Both the position numbers and the translations under genes were made by a program. Under the pieces are notes generated by a model, which saw only the letters and a program-made list of their open reading frames with translations, was not told the DNA's origin and did not search any database. From NCBI GenBank assembly GCA_902779675.1, contig CACZCK010000005.1:1-64000 (forward strand): a stretch of DNA of 64,000 bases. The letters are read 5' to 3'. The first letter of the stretch is position 1. Each line of letters starts with the position of its first letter. Shown piece by piece: positions 1 to 8,096 of this stretch. Origin of the DNA: an uncultured Coriobacteriaceae bacterium. Lineage in GTDB: Bacteria > Actinomycetota > Coriobacteriia > Coriobacteriales > Atopobiaceae.

Positions 1-89
1 GCAGGTCGCGCGAGTCCGATACTCGATGGTTTCGTGAAAAAGCGTGCATAGGTCCAACATCGTCCACGAACCCCTCGTCTATTCGTGTT

Positions 90-953
90 TTACCAGCCAA
101 AGTCACGCAAGCAGAGGTCAACGTCCTCCTCAAAAGTGCCAAGTTCGATACCCGCTTGGCGTGCCTTGCTCGCATCAAGGCGATAATCGCGGAAACGCTC
201 GGCATAGCGCTCGCGGTCGGGAAGGATCAGTTGATCAACTTCGGTGTTCGAGGCGCCGAGCTTATGTGCGACCAGACAGGCGCTCTCGTAGGTCGTGAGA
301 TCGTTTGCGCTGGCAAAGTGATAGAGACCGCTTGGTAGCTCACACAGGGAGGCAAACTGGTCGGCAAGGCGCTGCGCGTAGGTCATGCACCGACGCTCGT
401 TTGCGGTGAACTTGGTAGGCGTATGCGTACGCAGCGCCTTAAGCACGTTGCCCACGATGCCAGGCGATGGTTTGACGTGGGGAAGTGCCATACCAAACAT
501 CCAGGAGAGGCGAATGGTCACATAGTCGTCCATCTCGCGTGCCATCCAGGCGTCAACGTCTGCCTTGTGCAAGCCGTACTTCGTGACGCAGCAGGGTTCG
601 ACATGCTCGTCAAAGGGGCCGGGTACCGAGAGTCCGTTGAAGACCTGCTCGGTCGAGATGAACATCATGCGCTTGCCCTTGGCCGCACAAGCGCGTGCGA
701 CTGCTATGGCTGAGTCACGATTGACGAGCCCAGTTCCCGCGGGATCGTTCTCGCAGTCGGCGGTCGCTGCGTTGGCTGCGGTGTGAAACAGCAGGTCAAA
801 GTCAAGGTCGAGGAAGAATCTCTCGACCTCGTCGGGACGGGTGTAGTTGACGTCTCTGCGACTGACGGGCACAAACTCGTAGCGGTCACGGTTGTAGAGT
901 TGCACGAGGCTGGCCAAGTAGCCTGTTGCTCCCGTTATTGCGATGCGTTGCAT
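90..953 (-). CDS. RmlD-like NAD(P)-dependent sugar reductase (SDR family)
   Basis: A 287-residue protein with an N-terminal Rossmann nucleotide-binding motif (GATGYL, residues 8-13) and an SDR active-site YxxxK (YGLHK, near residue 130). The overall pattern matches the RmlD/dTDP-4-dehydrorhamnose reductase branch of extended SDRs, which reduce sugar-nucleotide intermediates in the cytoplasm. The ATG has a strong AGGAGG just upstream. It is the last gene of a minus-strand set with manA-like and deoC genes, 69 bp after the isomerase stop. That context suggests sugar metabolism, but the rest of a dTDP-rhamnose pathway is absent here, so the substrate is unknown. Confidence 0.75.
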   Translation of the reverse strand: MQRIAITGATGYLASLVQLYNRDRYEFVPVSRRDVNYTRPDEVERFFLDLDFDLLFHTAANAATADCENDPAGTGLVNRDSAIAVARACAAKGKRMMFISTEQVFNGLSVPGPFDEHVEPCCVTKYGLHKADVDAWMAREMDDYVTIRLSWMFGMALPHVKPSPGIVGNVLKALRTHTPTKFTANERRCMTYAQRLADQFASLCELPSGLYHFASANDLTTYESACLVAHKLGASNTEVDQLILPDRERYAERFRDYRLDASKARQAGIELGTFEEDVDLCLRDFGW

Positions 954-1022
954 GCGACCTCCTCATGGTTGTTGGGCGGATGCAGTCCGTGGGGATATCC
1001 CTTTCGTGTACAGGCGTCAGCC

Positions 1023-1961
1023 CTATGGACACCGAACCGAACGAAGTACGCGGCAGGGACCGATGATGGTGTATGAGCCAGCCGATGCGGGGATAAGGCA
1101 GGACTCGGTCTGCCCGAGGTCGACGCAGCCGTCAGCCGTTTCGATGCGCGCGAAGCCTTCCACGCAGGTCAGCACAGCATAGCGACGATCGCACGGGAAG
1201 GTTTGACTGTCGCGCGTGTCGACGACGTAGCTCCGAAAGAACCCAGCGTCGACTCCCAGACGCTCCAGGTTGCCCCGCTCGGGGTCAAATGCGCCCAGAT
1301 GGGTCACGACAGGCTTGCTGGCAGTATCAAGCACGTCAAAGGCCTTGTCCACATGGAGTTCGCGACCACGTCCCCAGTCGCAGATGCGATAGGTGGTGTT
1401 GCCGAGGCTGGACACCTCGACCGCAAAGATTCCGGCACCAAGGGCGTGCATGGTTCCAGGGGGAATGAGGATGAAGTCGCCCTCGTGCATCTCGATGCGC
1501 TGCCCATACCGATCGCCGATGGAGTCGTCTGCTGCGGCTACGCGCAGCGCCTCGGTGTCGTTGGTCGTGCAGCCGGCAATGAGCGTCGCATCTGGCTCGG
1601 CATCCAGCACATACCAGGCCTCGACCTTGCCATGGTCCCCCTCAGCCGCCTGCGCGTACTCCTCGCTAGGATGCACTTGGACCGAAAGGGTCTCGACAGG
1701 GTCCATGAAGGTAACCTGCAGAGGTGCGTCGTCAGGAACGTCGCCCAGGATCTCCTGGTGGTGGGATGCGATAGCATCGGCTAGCGTCATGCCGTCGCAT
1801 GGCCCGTTGCGGACGACGCCCATCGTGGTGGGGTGGGCAGAGACGTCAAACGCCTCGCCATGGCGGTCATCGTCCGACCAGTCGATGCCGCGCGTGCGGG
1901 CTATGCGCGACCCTCCCCATATGGGGGAGAGGTAGAACGAGGTAAGCAGCAAGGGGCCCAT
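1023..1961 (-). CDS. manA: class I mannose-6-phosphate isomerase
   Basis: A 312-residue cupin-type isomerase interconverting mannose-6-phosphate and fructose-6-phosphate. The N-terminus has the family signature SPIWGG, followed by a metal-site region with QVHPSEEYA and a second cupin stretch FILIPPGTMHALG. The open frame extends further upstream but into the deoC gene. The ATG at 1961 is chosen because it gives a normal PMI N-terminus and leaves a 16-bp gap to the deoC stop. It is probably co-transcribed with deoC and the reductase. A second, larger PMI-type protein lies at 38099-39850. Confidence 0.85.
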   Translation of the reverse strand: MGPLLLTSFYLSPIWGGSRIARTRGIDWSDDDRHGEAFDVSAHPTTMGVVRNGPCDGMTLADAIASHHQEILGDVPDDAPLQVTFMDPVETLSVQVHPSEEYAQAAEGDHGKVEAWYVLDAEPDATLIAGCTTNDTEALRVAAADDSIGDRYGQRIEMHEGDFILIPPGTMHALGAGIFAVEVSSLGNTTYRICDWGRGRELHVDKAFDVLDTASKPVVTHLGAFDPERGNLERLGVDAGFFRSYVVDTRDSQTFPCDRRYAVLTCVEGFARIETADGCVDLGQTESCLIPASAGSYTIIGPCRVLRSVRCP

Positions 1962-1977
1962 GCCTGTCTCCCGTGTC

Positions 1978-2688
1978 CTAGATCTCGATCGTGTCCACGC
2001 CCTCGGCCTCCATGCGCGAGCGGATTTCCTCGATGATTGGAATGCTTGCCGAGCAGCCGATGCGACGGGCGCCAGCACGGACCATGGCGAGGAACGTGTC
2101 GGCGTCTCGAATGCCGCCTGCCGCCTTGACCTGCACCTCGTCGCCCACGTTGTCAAACATGAGGGCGACATCGGCTACGGTCGCCCCTCCCGTTCCAAAT
2201 CCCGTCGAGGTTTTCACGAACGTCGGCTTGATCTCGCGGGCAATCTCGCACAGACGGAGCTTCTCGTCGTCGTCAAGGTAGCAGTTCTCGAAGATGACCT
2301 TCGAGGGAACTCCAGCCTCGTTGCACACGGCGACGATCTGGCGCATCTCGTCGGCGACGTAGTCCCAATCGTGCATTTTGACACGCGTGACGTTGACCAC
2401 GTAGTCAATCTCGTTGGCACCGTTGGCCAGGGCGTCTCTGGTCTCGAACACCTTGGCGGCAATGGAGGTCTGCCCCAAGGGGAAGGCGATGGCGGCTCCC
2501 GTGTCGATGTCGGTGCCAGCCAGCTGCTGCGAGCAGAAGCGTGACTGGACTTGGTTGATGGCGACCATCCTAAAGTGATAGTGCTTGGCCTCGTCGCAGA
2601 GCTTTGCCATGTCGGCTTCGGTGGCGTCTGCGTGCAGGTTGGTGTGGTCGATCAGACGGGCAAGGTCGTCAAGGGTCCATGCGCTCAT
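1978..2688 (-). CDS. deoC: deoxyribose-phosphate aldolase
   Basis: A 236-residue class I aldolase that cleaves 2-deoxyribose-5-phosphate to acetaldehyde and glyceraldehyde-3-phosphate. Visible family motifs are the [13 protein letters not shown]-terminus, the VNVTRVK region, and the Schiff-base lysine region [15 protein letters not shown] followed by VKAAGGIRD. An upstream ATG exists, but the ATG at 2688 sits 5 bases after an AGGAG and gives the usual length. It is the first gene of the minus-strand sugar set and is divergent from the GntR regulator, which is its likely controller. Confidence 0.92.
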   Translation of the reverse strand: MSAWTLDDLARLIDHTNLHADATEADMAKLCDEAKHYHFRMVAINQVQSRFCSQQLAGTDIDTGAAIAFPLGQTSIAAKVFETRDALANGANEIDYVVNVTRVKMHDWDYVADEMRQIVAVCNEAGVPSKVIFENCYLDDDEKLRLCEIAREIKPTFVKTSTGFGTGGATVADVALMFDNVGDEVQVKAAGGIRDADTFLAMVRAGARRIGCSASIPIIEEIRSRMEAEGVDTIEI

Positions 2689-2787
2689 GAGTGCTCCTCT
2701 CATGGAGTTGCCAGTTATGAAGACTATGACTCAGAATCGCTTCCATTTGGCCCATGCGACGCCAGCTAGCCTAAACTTCGGATGAGA

Positions 2788-2815
2788 ATATGACATATAA
2801 AGCAATAAGTCATAT
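2788..2815. promoter_or_regulatory. inverted repeat, candidate GntR operator
   Basis: Perfect 7-bp arms ATATGAC and GTCATAT separated by an AT-rich 14-bp spacer. The site lies between the divergent deoC and GntR genes, ending 13 bp before the regulator ATG. The position suits autoregulation and control of the deoC set. Binding is inferred. Confidence 0.45.
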
Positions 2816-2828
2816 AAGGGAGCATCCA

Positions 2829-3536
2829 ATGCATCGTTATCAGACCGTCTACCGTGACCTTCTGGGCCAGATCACATCGGGGTCCCTTGTGCCCGGGACG
2901 GTCCTGCCTACCGAGCTGCAGCTGGCGAAGGCCTTTGGGGTGAGCCGCCCAACCATCCGCCATGCTCTGCAGATGCTTGAGTCCGAGGGGCTGGTCGACC
3001 GTCGAAAGCATCGGGGAGCGATGGTCCTGGAGTCCAAGATCGAGCAGGGGTTCGCCACGAGTATTCGGTCGTTCCACGATGAGATGCGCTCGCATAACCG
3101 CGTGGCGCTGACCGATGTCCTTGCGTGCTCGGTCGGTCCTGCAGATTCGCATGTGGCAACTCAGCTGGGATTAGGAGAGGGTGACCCGGTCATGCGCCTC
3201 GTGCGCGTGAGACATGCCGACCGGCTGCCAAACGTGCTGGTAAAGACATACGTACCGCACGCTCTGTACCCCGGGATCGAGACGACCGACTTCAGAACAA
3301 CCTCACTCTATGCCACGATGCGATCAATGGGCGCACCCGTAGTGCGGGCGCATCGAAAGCTCGATGTCGCCCTAGCAGACCGAGAGGTCGCGACTGCGCT
3401 TGGCATCGAAGTCGCCTCGCCCGTGTTCGTGTTCCACACGGTTGCCCAAAACGCCGACGGTAGGCACGCAGAGTACTCCATCGCCACCTATCGTGGCGAC
3501 ACGAATTCCTTCGAGTTCGATACAAGGTTGGAGTAA
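2829..3536 (+). CDS. GntR family transcriptional regulator (HutC/UTRA type)
   Basis: A 235-residue regulator. The N-terminal winged helix spans about residues 1-70 (VLPTELQLAKAFGVSRPTI and a recognition region ending SEGLVDRRKHRGAMV). A UTRA-type effector domain follows (VMRLVRVRHADRLPNVLVKTY), the fold that binds small sugar or amino-acid ligands. The start at 2829 is preceded by AGGGAG at 7 bases; an upstream in-frame ATG has no ribosome site. The divergent sugar genes make it a candidate phosphosugar-responsive repressor. Confidence 0.85.
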   Translation: MHRYQTVYRDLLGQITSGSLVPGTVLPTELQLAKAFGVSRPTIRHALQMLESEGLVDRRKHRGAMVLESKIEQGFATSIRSFHDEMRSHNRVALTDVLACSVGPADSHVATQLGLGEGDPVMRLVRVRHADRLPNVLVKTYVPHALYPGIETTDFRTTSLYATMRSMGAPVVRAHRKLDVALADREVATALGIEVASPVFVFHTVAQNADGRHAEYSIATYRGDTNSFEFDTRLE

Positions 3537-3562
3537 GGCAAAGCTACGACCCTCCAACAACA

Positions 3563-3584
3563 GGGCTGTATCAAAAGCCCCTGA
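3563..3584 (+). repeat. left terminal inverted repeat of the IS
   Basis: 22 bp and the exact reverse complement of 5371-5392. Confidence 0.9.
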
Positions 3585-3586
3585 GT

Positions 3587-3622
3587 AGAACGGGTGGGTT
3601 CCGCGAGGGACCCACCCGTTCT
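3587..3622 (+). promoter_or_regulatory. long hairpin inside the IS left end
   Basis: Arms 3587-3599 and 3610-3622 are perfect 13-bp complements. With a T-G wobble and two further C-G pairs they close on a GCGA loop, a GNRA tetraloop. It lies between the terminal repeat and the transposase ATG. Such stems in insertion sequences often block read-through transcription or translation from outside; that role is inferred here. Confidence 0.5.
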
Positions 3623-3732
3623 CGTGCTCCGGGATGCCGCCTCACTGCCTCGCACATTGCCCGACTACCTAATTTACCTGCGGTTTTGCTGTCAAGCCAG
3701 ATATAATGGGAGGAGAGCGAGAGGAGATGGGG

Positions 3733-5298
3733 ATGCCGGAGCCCAGGTTCAAACCCTGCATGCAGGACCAGCCGATGCTGCTGCCGCCGGACATAGGCGA
3801 CCTGGTGCCGGAGGGCTCGATGCCGCGCGTCGTGGACATGGTGGTGCGCTCCATCGACAGGTCGACGCTGACGGCCCTCTATCCCGGCGGCGGCGCGCCC
3901 GCCCACGACCCGCAGATGATGCTTAAGGTTGTGCTGCTCGCCTACGCCTCCGGGATCTACTCCAGCCGAGCGATCGCGCGGGCCACCCGCGAGAACGTCG
4001 GGTTCCTGTGGATATGCGGCATGCGGCCGCTCGACCACTGCACGGTCAACCGCTTCCGCACCGAGCGGGTGCGGCCCGTCTTCGAGGAGGTGTTCTCCGA
4101 GGTCATCCAGCTCCTCGCGGACATGGGCCTGGTGACGCTCGACACCTACTTCCTGGACGGCACCAAGATCGAGGCCAACGCCAACAGGTTCACGTTCGTG
4201 TGGGCGAAGTCGACCAGGAGGTACAAGGAGCAGCTCCGGGCCAGGGTGCGCGCCCACCTCGCGGCCATCGACGAGATGGACGACGGGGAGGAGGCGCTGG
4301 CCCCCGACGACCCGTCCGAGATCGACTCCGAGGCCATCGCCGAGGCCGCGCGCAGGATCAACGAGCGCATCGGCCGCAAGGGCGTGGGCAAGCGCCCGAA
4401 GGACGAGGAGGGCAGGGCCCTGAGGAGGGCCAGCCGCATGCTCGAGGGCGAGTGGGCCGAGCGCATGGCCCGCTACGAGGAGCAGGAGAGGACACTCGCG
4501 GGCCGCGGCAGCTACTCCAAGACCGAACGCGACGCGACCTTCATGCGCATGAAGGAGGACTCCCTCACCAACCAGACCAAGCCCGGATACAACGTGCAGG
4601 CCGGCACCGAGGGCCAGTTCATACTCGACGTCACCTGCCACCAGAGGCCCGGCGACACCGCGTGCATGGTCCCCCACCTGGAGCACGCCGAGGGGACCAT
4701 GGGCCACCTGCCCACCGAGGTCGTCGCCGACGCCGGCTACGGCTCCGAGCAGAACTACGCGTGGCTGGAGGAGCGCGGGTGCGACGCCTACGTCAAGCAC
4801 AACGAGTTCTTCCGCGAGTGCAGGAACCCCAGGTGGCGCGAGGACCCGATGAGGCCCGCCAACTGGGCATACGACGGGGAGGCCGACGCGTACGCGTGCC
4901 CGGAGGGGCACACGCTCTCGTTCCGGAGGGAGGAGGCGACCAGGACCGACCTGGGCTACGAGTCGGCCACCAGGGTGTACGTGGGCGAGGGCTGCCCGGC
5001 ATGCCCCCTGCGCGGGAGGTGCTTCAGGTCGAAGGACCCGGAGGCGGTGCGCGTCCTGCGCGTGAACCCCACCCTCGACGCCTTCAGGAGGACGGCATCG
5101 GAGATGCTGCGCACCGAGCGCGGTTCGATGCTTCGCAGGCGCAGGTCCGTGGACGTCGAGACCATCTTCGGCGACATCAAGCGCAACTGGGGCTTCAGGC
5201 GGTTCCTCCTGCGCGGGCTCGAGAAGGTCGACCACGAGATGCGCATGGTCGCGATGGGCCACAACATCCGCAAGATGGCCTACGCGCTTGCGGTGTAG
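3733..5298 (+). CDS. IS1182 family transposase
   Basis: A 521-residue DDE transposase. Acidic residues fit the pattern DGTKIEANANRF (first D), DAGYGSEQNYAWL (second D) and ETIFGDIKRNWGFRRF (E). An N-terminal KPCMQDQPMLLPPDI segment and a Cys-rich CPACPLRGRC stretch before the last motif are typical of IS1182. The ATG at 3733 is 6 bases after AGGAG; in-frame ATGs at 3706 and 3727 are less well spaced. The frame has no disruptions. An equally long open frame on the opposite strand is a GC-driven shadow. Confidence 0.88.
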   Translation: MPEPRFKPCMQDQPMLLPPDIGDLVPEGSMPRVVDMVVRSIDRSTLTALYPGGGAPAHDPQMMLKVVLLAYASGIYSSRAIARATRENVGFLWICGMRPLDHCTVNRFRTERVRPVFEEVFSEVIQLLADMGLVTLDTYFLDGTKIEANANRFTFVWAKSTRRYKEQLRARVRAHLAAIDEMDDGEEALAPDDPSEIDSEAIAEAARRINERIGRKGVGKRPKDEEGRALRRASRMLEGEWAERMARYEEQERTLAGRGSYSKTERDATFMRMKEDSLTNQTKPGYNVQAGTEGQFILDVTCHQRPGDTACMVPHLEHAEGTMGHLPTEVVADAGYGSEQNYAWLEERGCDAYVKHNEFFRECRNPRWREDPMRPANWAYDGEADAYACPEGHTLSFRREEATRTDLGYESATRVYVGEGCPACPLRGRCFRSKDPEAVRVLRVNPTLDAFRRTASEMLRTERGSMLRRRRSVDVETIFGDIKRNWGFRRFLLRGLEKVDHEMRMVAMGHNIRKMAYALAV

Positions 5299-5370
5299 GG
5301 CTTGTTCCGCCCCTTGCGCACAAACGATGGCCAGCAGCCACAGCCGATTCTGTGATTGCGGGCCATCTGT

Positions 5371-5392
5371 TCAGGGGCTTTTGATACAGCCC
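5371..5392 (-). repeat. right terminal inverted repeat of the IS
   Basis: 22 bp and the exact reverse complement of 3563-3584. Confidence 0.9.
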
Positions 5393-5568
5393 CGATTCCT
5401 TTGACCAAGCCATCGAACGCTTGCCAATGGCTCTCTATAGCGTCATTCCAACAGTCGGTTGGGCATCCGTCAGGCAGTCGCAGGACCACCCAACAACCCC
5501 ATCGGAACTCCAGGAGACAGGCGAGCATTGCCGAAGTCAAGGCAAGGGGCTCCGTCTCAGCGCGCCGC

Positions 5569-6903
5569 CTAGAACACCGGATGCGGGATCTGCTCCACGT
5601 CGAAGCCGTCGTTGCGGCCTTCCTTGATGTAGGGGAAGAGCGTCACCTTAGCGCGGATGCGCATCTGGTGCGTACCAGGGCGACCCCACAGAACCTCGAC
5701 CTCACGCCCCTCGACAGCGTAATCCTCGTCGATGGTGGCGATGGAGATCATCTCGCGCGTCTTGGCCGAGAGCATGCGGCCGCTCGAGGCGCCAATGATG
5801 CGCTCGCCGTCCATGATGGCGTCCATGTGGATGGTCATGCAGTTGTTGCGGTAGTCGTAGTCGCCCACCATGTCCATGTGGTCCACGCGCAGCTCGGGAT
5901 CCATCGCGGCTGCCTGCACGGCGAGCACGTCCTCCTTGTTCCACACCAGGTGAACGCCCGTGTTGTGGTGGCCGTCGCGCTCGGTGAGCAGGGCCTCCTT
6001 GCCGGGGAACTCGTGGTTGAAGCGCACGAGGCCGCCCCAGCCGCAGTCGTAGGGGCTGTGGTACTGGAGCTCGCTGTCCTCGGGCAGGCTGCCGGTGACC
6101 AGGAACTTGTCGCCCGGGATGTCGAAGCGGATGTTGAAGTGCTCGGCAAGCTGGAAGATTGAGCCCTCGCAATGCTGGTTGACATACGCCAGGCGTCCGA
6201 TCTCCTGGATGCCAAACTCGGCACCCACGTCGAGAAGGCGCTGGTAGATCATCTGGGCGTCGGACACGTTGCCATGGACCTCGTAGGCAAGCGTACCCGC
6301 CATGCCCGTGCGCAGCACTCGCACCTTGGCACCGCCGACCTCGGCCTCGCACGACCACATGAACTTGAGGTCGTGCAGGTCCTTGCGACAGGCCTGCTCG
6401 ACAACCTCAAGCGAGCGAGCGCCGCACAGCTGGAAGACGAAGTACTCCTCGCGCAGGTTCCTGCTCTGGATGTCGAACATGCCGCCCATCTGCTGGTTGA
6501 GGAAGTTGGGGTCGACCAGGTTGAAGCCCAGAAAGTCCTCCTCGCCCGTGCGGATGACGATGCCATCTGTCAGGATCTTGCCGCCGTCGTCGCAGAAGAT
6601 GGTGTGGCGCGCCTTGCCCACGGGGAAGACGCGGAAGGTATTGACGGTGGCGAACTCGAGCATCTTGAGGTAGTCAGCGCCGTGCACCTCGAAGACGTTG
6701 AAGGGGTTGAGCGCGCAGTGCAGCGAGCAGGTGTCGTAGTACGACATCTCCTCCACGTCCCAGCGGTCGAACGCGAAGGGATGCAGCTGCCAGGAGCCGT
6801 CGGAGTCGGGCATCCAGGAGCTCTCGGGGCAGACGAAGACCTTATTGCGGGGAACGAGGTTGGGGATGAGCGGGGTGAGCTTGACGGACGGGGTGACGTT
6901 CAT
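5569..6903 (-). CDS. aminomethyltransferase-fold protein (LigM/GcvT-like, THF-dependent demethylase candidate)
   Basis: A 444-residue protein of the glycine-cleavage T-protein superfamily. It is longer than GcvT (about 360) and closer in length to tetrahydrofolate-dependent O-demethylases such as LigM/DesA. The central GMAGTLAYEVHG resembles the GcvT folate-domain signature GYTGE-YE, and the C-terminal region (GMLSAKT around residue 380) is barrel-like. No glycine-cleavage H or P protein is nearby, so a role in glycine cleavage is unlikely. The start has AGGAGG at about 6 bases. It is divergent from a LysR regulator. The substrate, perhaps a methoxylated aromatic, is inference. Confidence 0.6.
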   Translation of the reverse strand: MNVTPSVKLTPLIPNLVPRNKVFVCPESSWMPDSDGSWQLHPFAFDRWDVEEMSYYDTCSLHCALNPFNVFEVHGADYLKMLEFATVNTFRVFPVGKARHTIFCDDGGKILTDGIVIRTGEEDFLGFNLVDPNFLNQQMGGMFDIQSRNLREEYFVFQLCGARSLEVVEQACRKDLHDLKFMWSCEAEVGGAKVRVLRTGMAGTLAYEVHGNVSDAQMIYQRLLDVGAEFGIQEIGRLAYVNQHCEGSIFQLAEHFNIRFDIPGDKFLVTGSLPEDSELQYHSPYDCGWGGLVRFNHEFPGKEALLTERDGHHNTGVHLVWNKEDVLAVQAAAMDPELRVDHMDMVGDYDYRNNCMTIHMDAIMDGERIIGASSGRMLSAKTREMISIATIDEDYAVEGREVEVLWGRPGTHQMRIRAKVTLFPYIKEGRNDGFDVEQIPHPVF

Positions 6904-6962
6904 GGGATGCCTCCTAGACCTTGCCTCTGACCTTGCGCTTCTGTACTCTCATTGTGATGGCT

Positions 6963-6985
6963 CGTTATACGGAATGGTTATAACG
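6963..6985. promoter_or_regulatory. inverted repeat between the demethylase-like gene and lysR, candidate LysR site
   Basis: Perfect arms CGTTATA and TATAACG with a 9-bp spacer, lying in the 124-bp divergent intergenic region. The size and A/T-rich arms fit a LysR-type binding site. No binding data. Confidence 0.45.
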
Positions 6986-7027
6986 AACGTCGTTTGGTGA
7001 TACGAGACGCGCATAACGGAGGCAGCC

Positions 7028-7903
7028 ATGCGCATCGAGCACATGAGGGAGTTTGTCGCCATCCACGACGAGGGGAACTTCTCGCGCGCCGCGAGGCGCC
7101 TCTTCATGACCCAGCCTGCCCTGAGTCGCCACGTACAGGAGCTCGAACGCGAGCTGGGTGTGCGACTCCTCGATCGCGACCGCCACTTCGTGTCGCTCAC
7201 CGAGGCAGGCGAGCGCGCGTACAAGGGGTTCCGTCAGATTCTGCGCAGCTATGACCGCCTTTCCGATGACATTGCCGGCTACAAGGCGGGCCTTGCCGGT
7301 AGCCTGCGCATCGGGATGCTCTACTACACGATCCGCCAGGACTTCGGCGACACCATGGAACGTTTCTCGACGGAGTACCCAAGCGTGAGGCTCAGGCGCT
7401 TCTCGTATCAGCCGCAGGAGGTGTTCCAGGCGCTGGCGGAGGAGCGGATTGACGTGGGCGTGCTGCCGCGGGCCAATTACCCAGATGCGGGTTGGCTTCG
7501 CTATCAGGACGTAGCTTCCGACGGTCTGGCAGCGCTGGTGTCGACGGACCACCCACTGGCGTCACGCAACGAGCTCGCGCTCGACGACCTCGCGGATGAG
7601 ACCTGCATCCTCCTGCGCGACGACCCATACTCCAACCGCTGCTACACGGAGGCGCTCGAGCGTGTGGGCTTCACGCTGCGCGACGTGGTCTACACCGACA
7701 ACATCGACACGGTGCCTCTGGAGCTCAAGCGCGGCCGCTTCGTCTATCTCATTCCCCAGAGCCTGCCGCTGCCGGGCTTCGAGGGAGAGCTCGTTGAGGT
7801 TCCCATCAGGGCAGAGGACCTCAAGGTGACCAAGTCGCTCGCCTGGCGCACCGACAACGACAACCCGCTGCTGCCAGTCTTTCTGGAGATGGCCAAGAGG
7901 TAG
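7028..7903 (+). CDS. LysR family transcriptional regulator
   Basis: A 291-residue LysR regulator. The N-terminal HTH is clear (MREFVAIHDEGNFSRAARRL, then MTQPALSRHVQELERELG), and residues from about 90 form the periplasmic-binding-like effector domain. The ATG follows GGAGG at 6 bases. It is transcribed divergently from the demethylase-like gene, the usual LysR arrangement with its target. Confidence 0.9.
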   Translation: MRIEHMREFVAIHDEGNFSRAARRLFMTQPALSRHVQELERELGVRLLDRDRHFVSLTEAGERAYKGFRQILRSYDRLSDDIAGYKAGLAGSLRIGMLYYTIRQDFGDTMERFSTEYPSVRLRRFSYQPQEVFQALAEERIDVGVLPRANYPDAGWLRYQDVASDGLAALVSTDHPLASRNELALDDLADETCILLRDDPYSNRCYTEALERVGFTLRDVVYTDNIDTVPLELKRGRFVYLIPQSLPLPGFEGELVEVPIRAEDLKVTKSLAWRTDNDNPLLPVFLEMAKR

Positions 7904-8017
7904 GTCCCGATTGCCTGATGGGACTGAGCCTGCGTAGAGCATATGGTGTCCGTCTCCTGCGGAAAGCATCCGTTCTGCAGGACGACTCACTCCCAATTTC
8001 CAATTGGCAAAGACGGA

Positions 8018-8047
8018 CACCCGAGCTGGGGAGAAACAGCTCGGGTG
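8018..8047. terminator. bidirectional intrinsic terminator
   Basis: Perfect 11-bp arms (8018-8028, 8037-8047) between the convergent lysR and GH106 genes. T-rich runs follow on both strands (TGTTCTT on plus, CCGTCTTT on minus). Confidence 0.75.
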
Positions 8048-8096
8048 CCCTGTTCTTACGGCGTGGCCTCGCTGGCCTCACCAGGTGTCGCGGCGG

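Larger units (their letters stand above)
3563..5392 (+). mobile_element. complete IS1182-like insertion sequence
   Basis: A 1,830-bp element bounded by perfect 22-bp inverted repeats at 3563-3584 and 5371-5392; each outer end reads GGGCTGTATC inward. It carries one intact transposase. I could not identify a target duplication: the flanking bases at 3551-3562 and 5393-5404 do not repeat. It sits 26 bp after the GntR stop and interrupts no recognisable gene. Intact ends and an open transposase suggest recent activity. Confidence 0.85.

Noticed and set aside
3571-5262. 563-codon open frame opposite the transposase
   Set aside because: It mirrors the high-GC third-position pattern of the transposase and its protein is low-complexity with no motif.
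5393-5568. Minus-strand frame 5280-5540 as a gene interrupted by the IS
   Set aside because: Its sequence continues into the IS right end and no matching part is found at the left flank.
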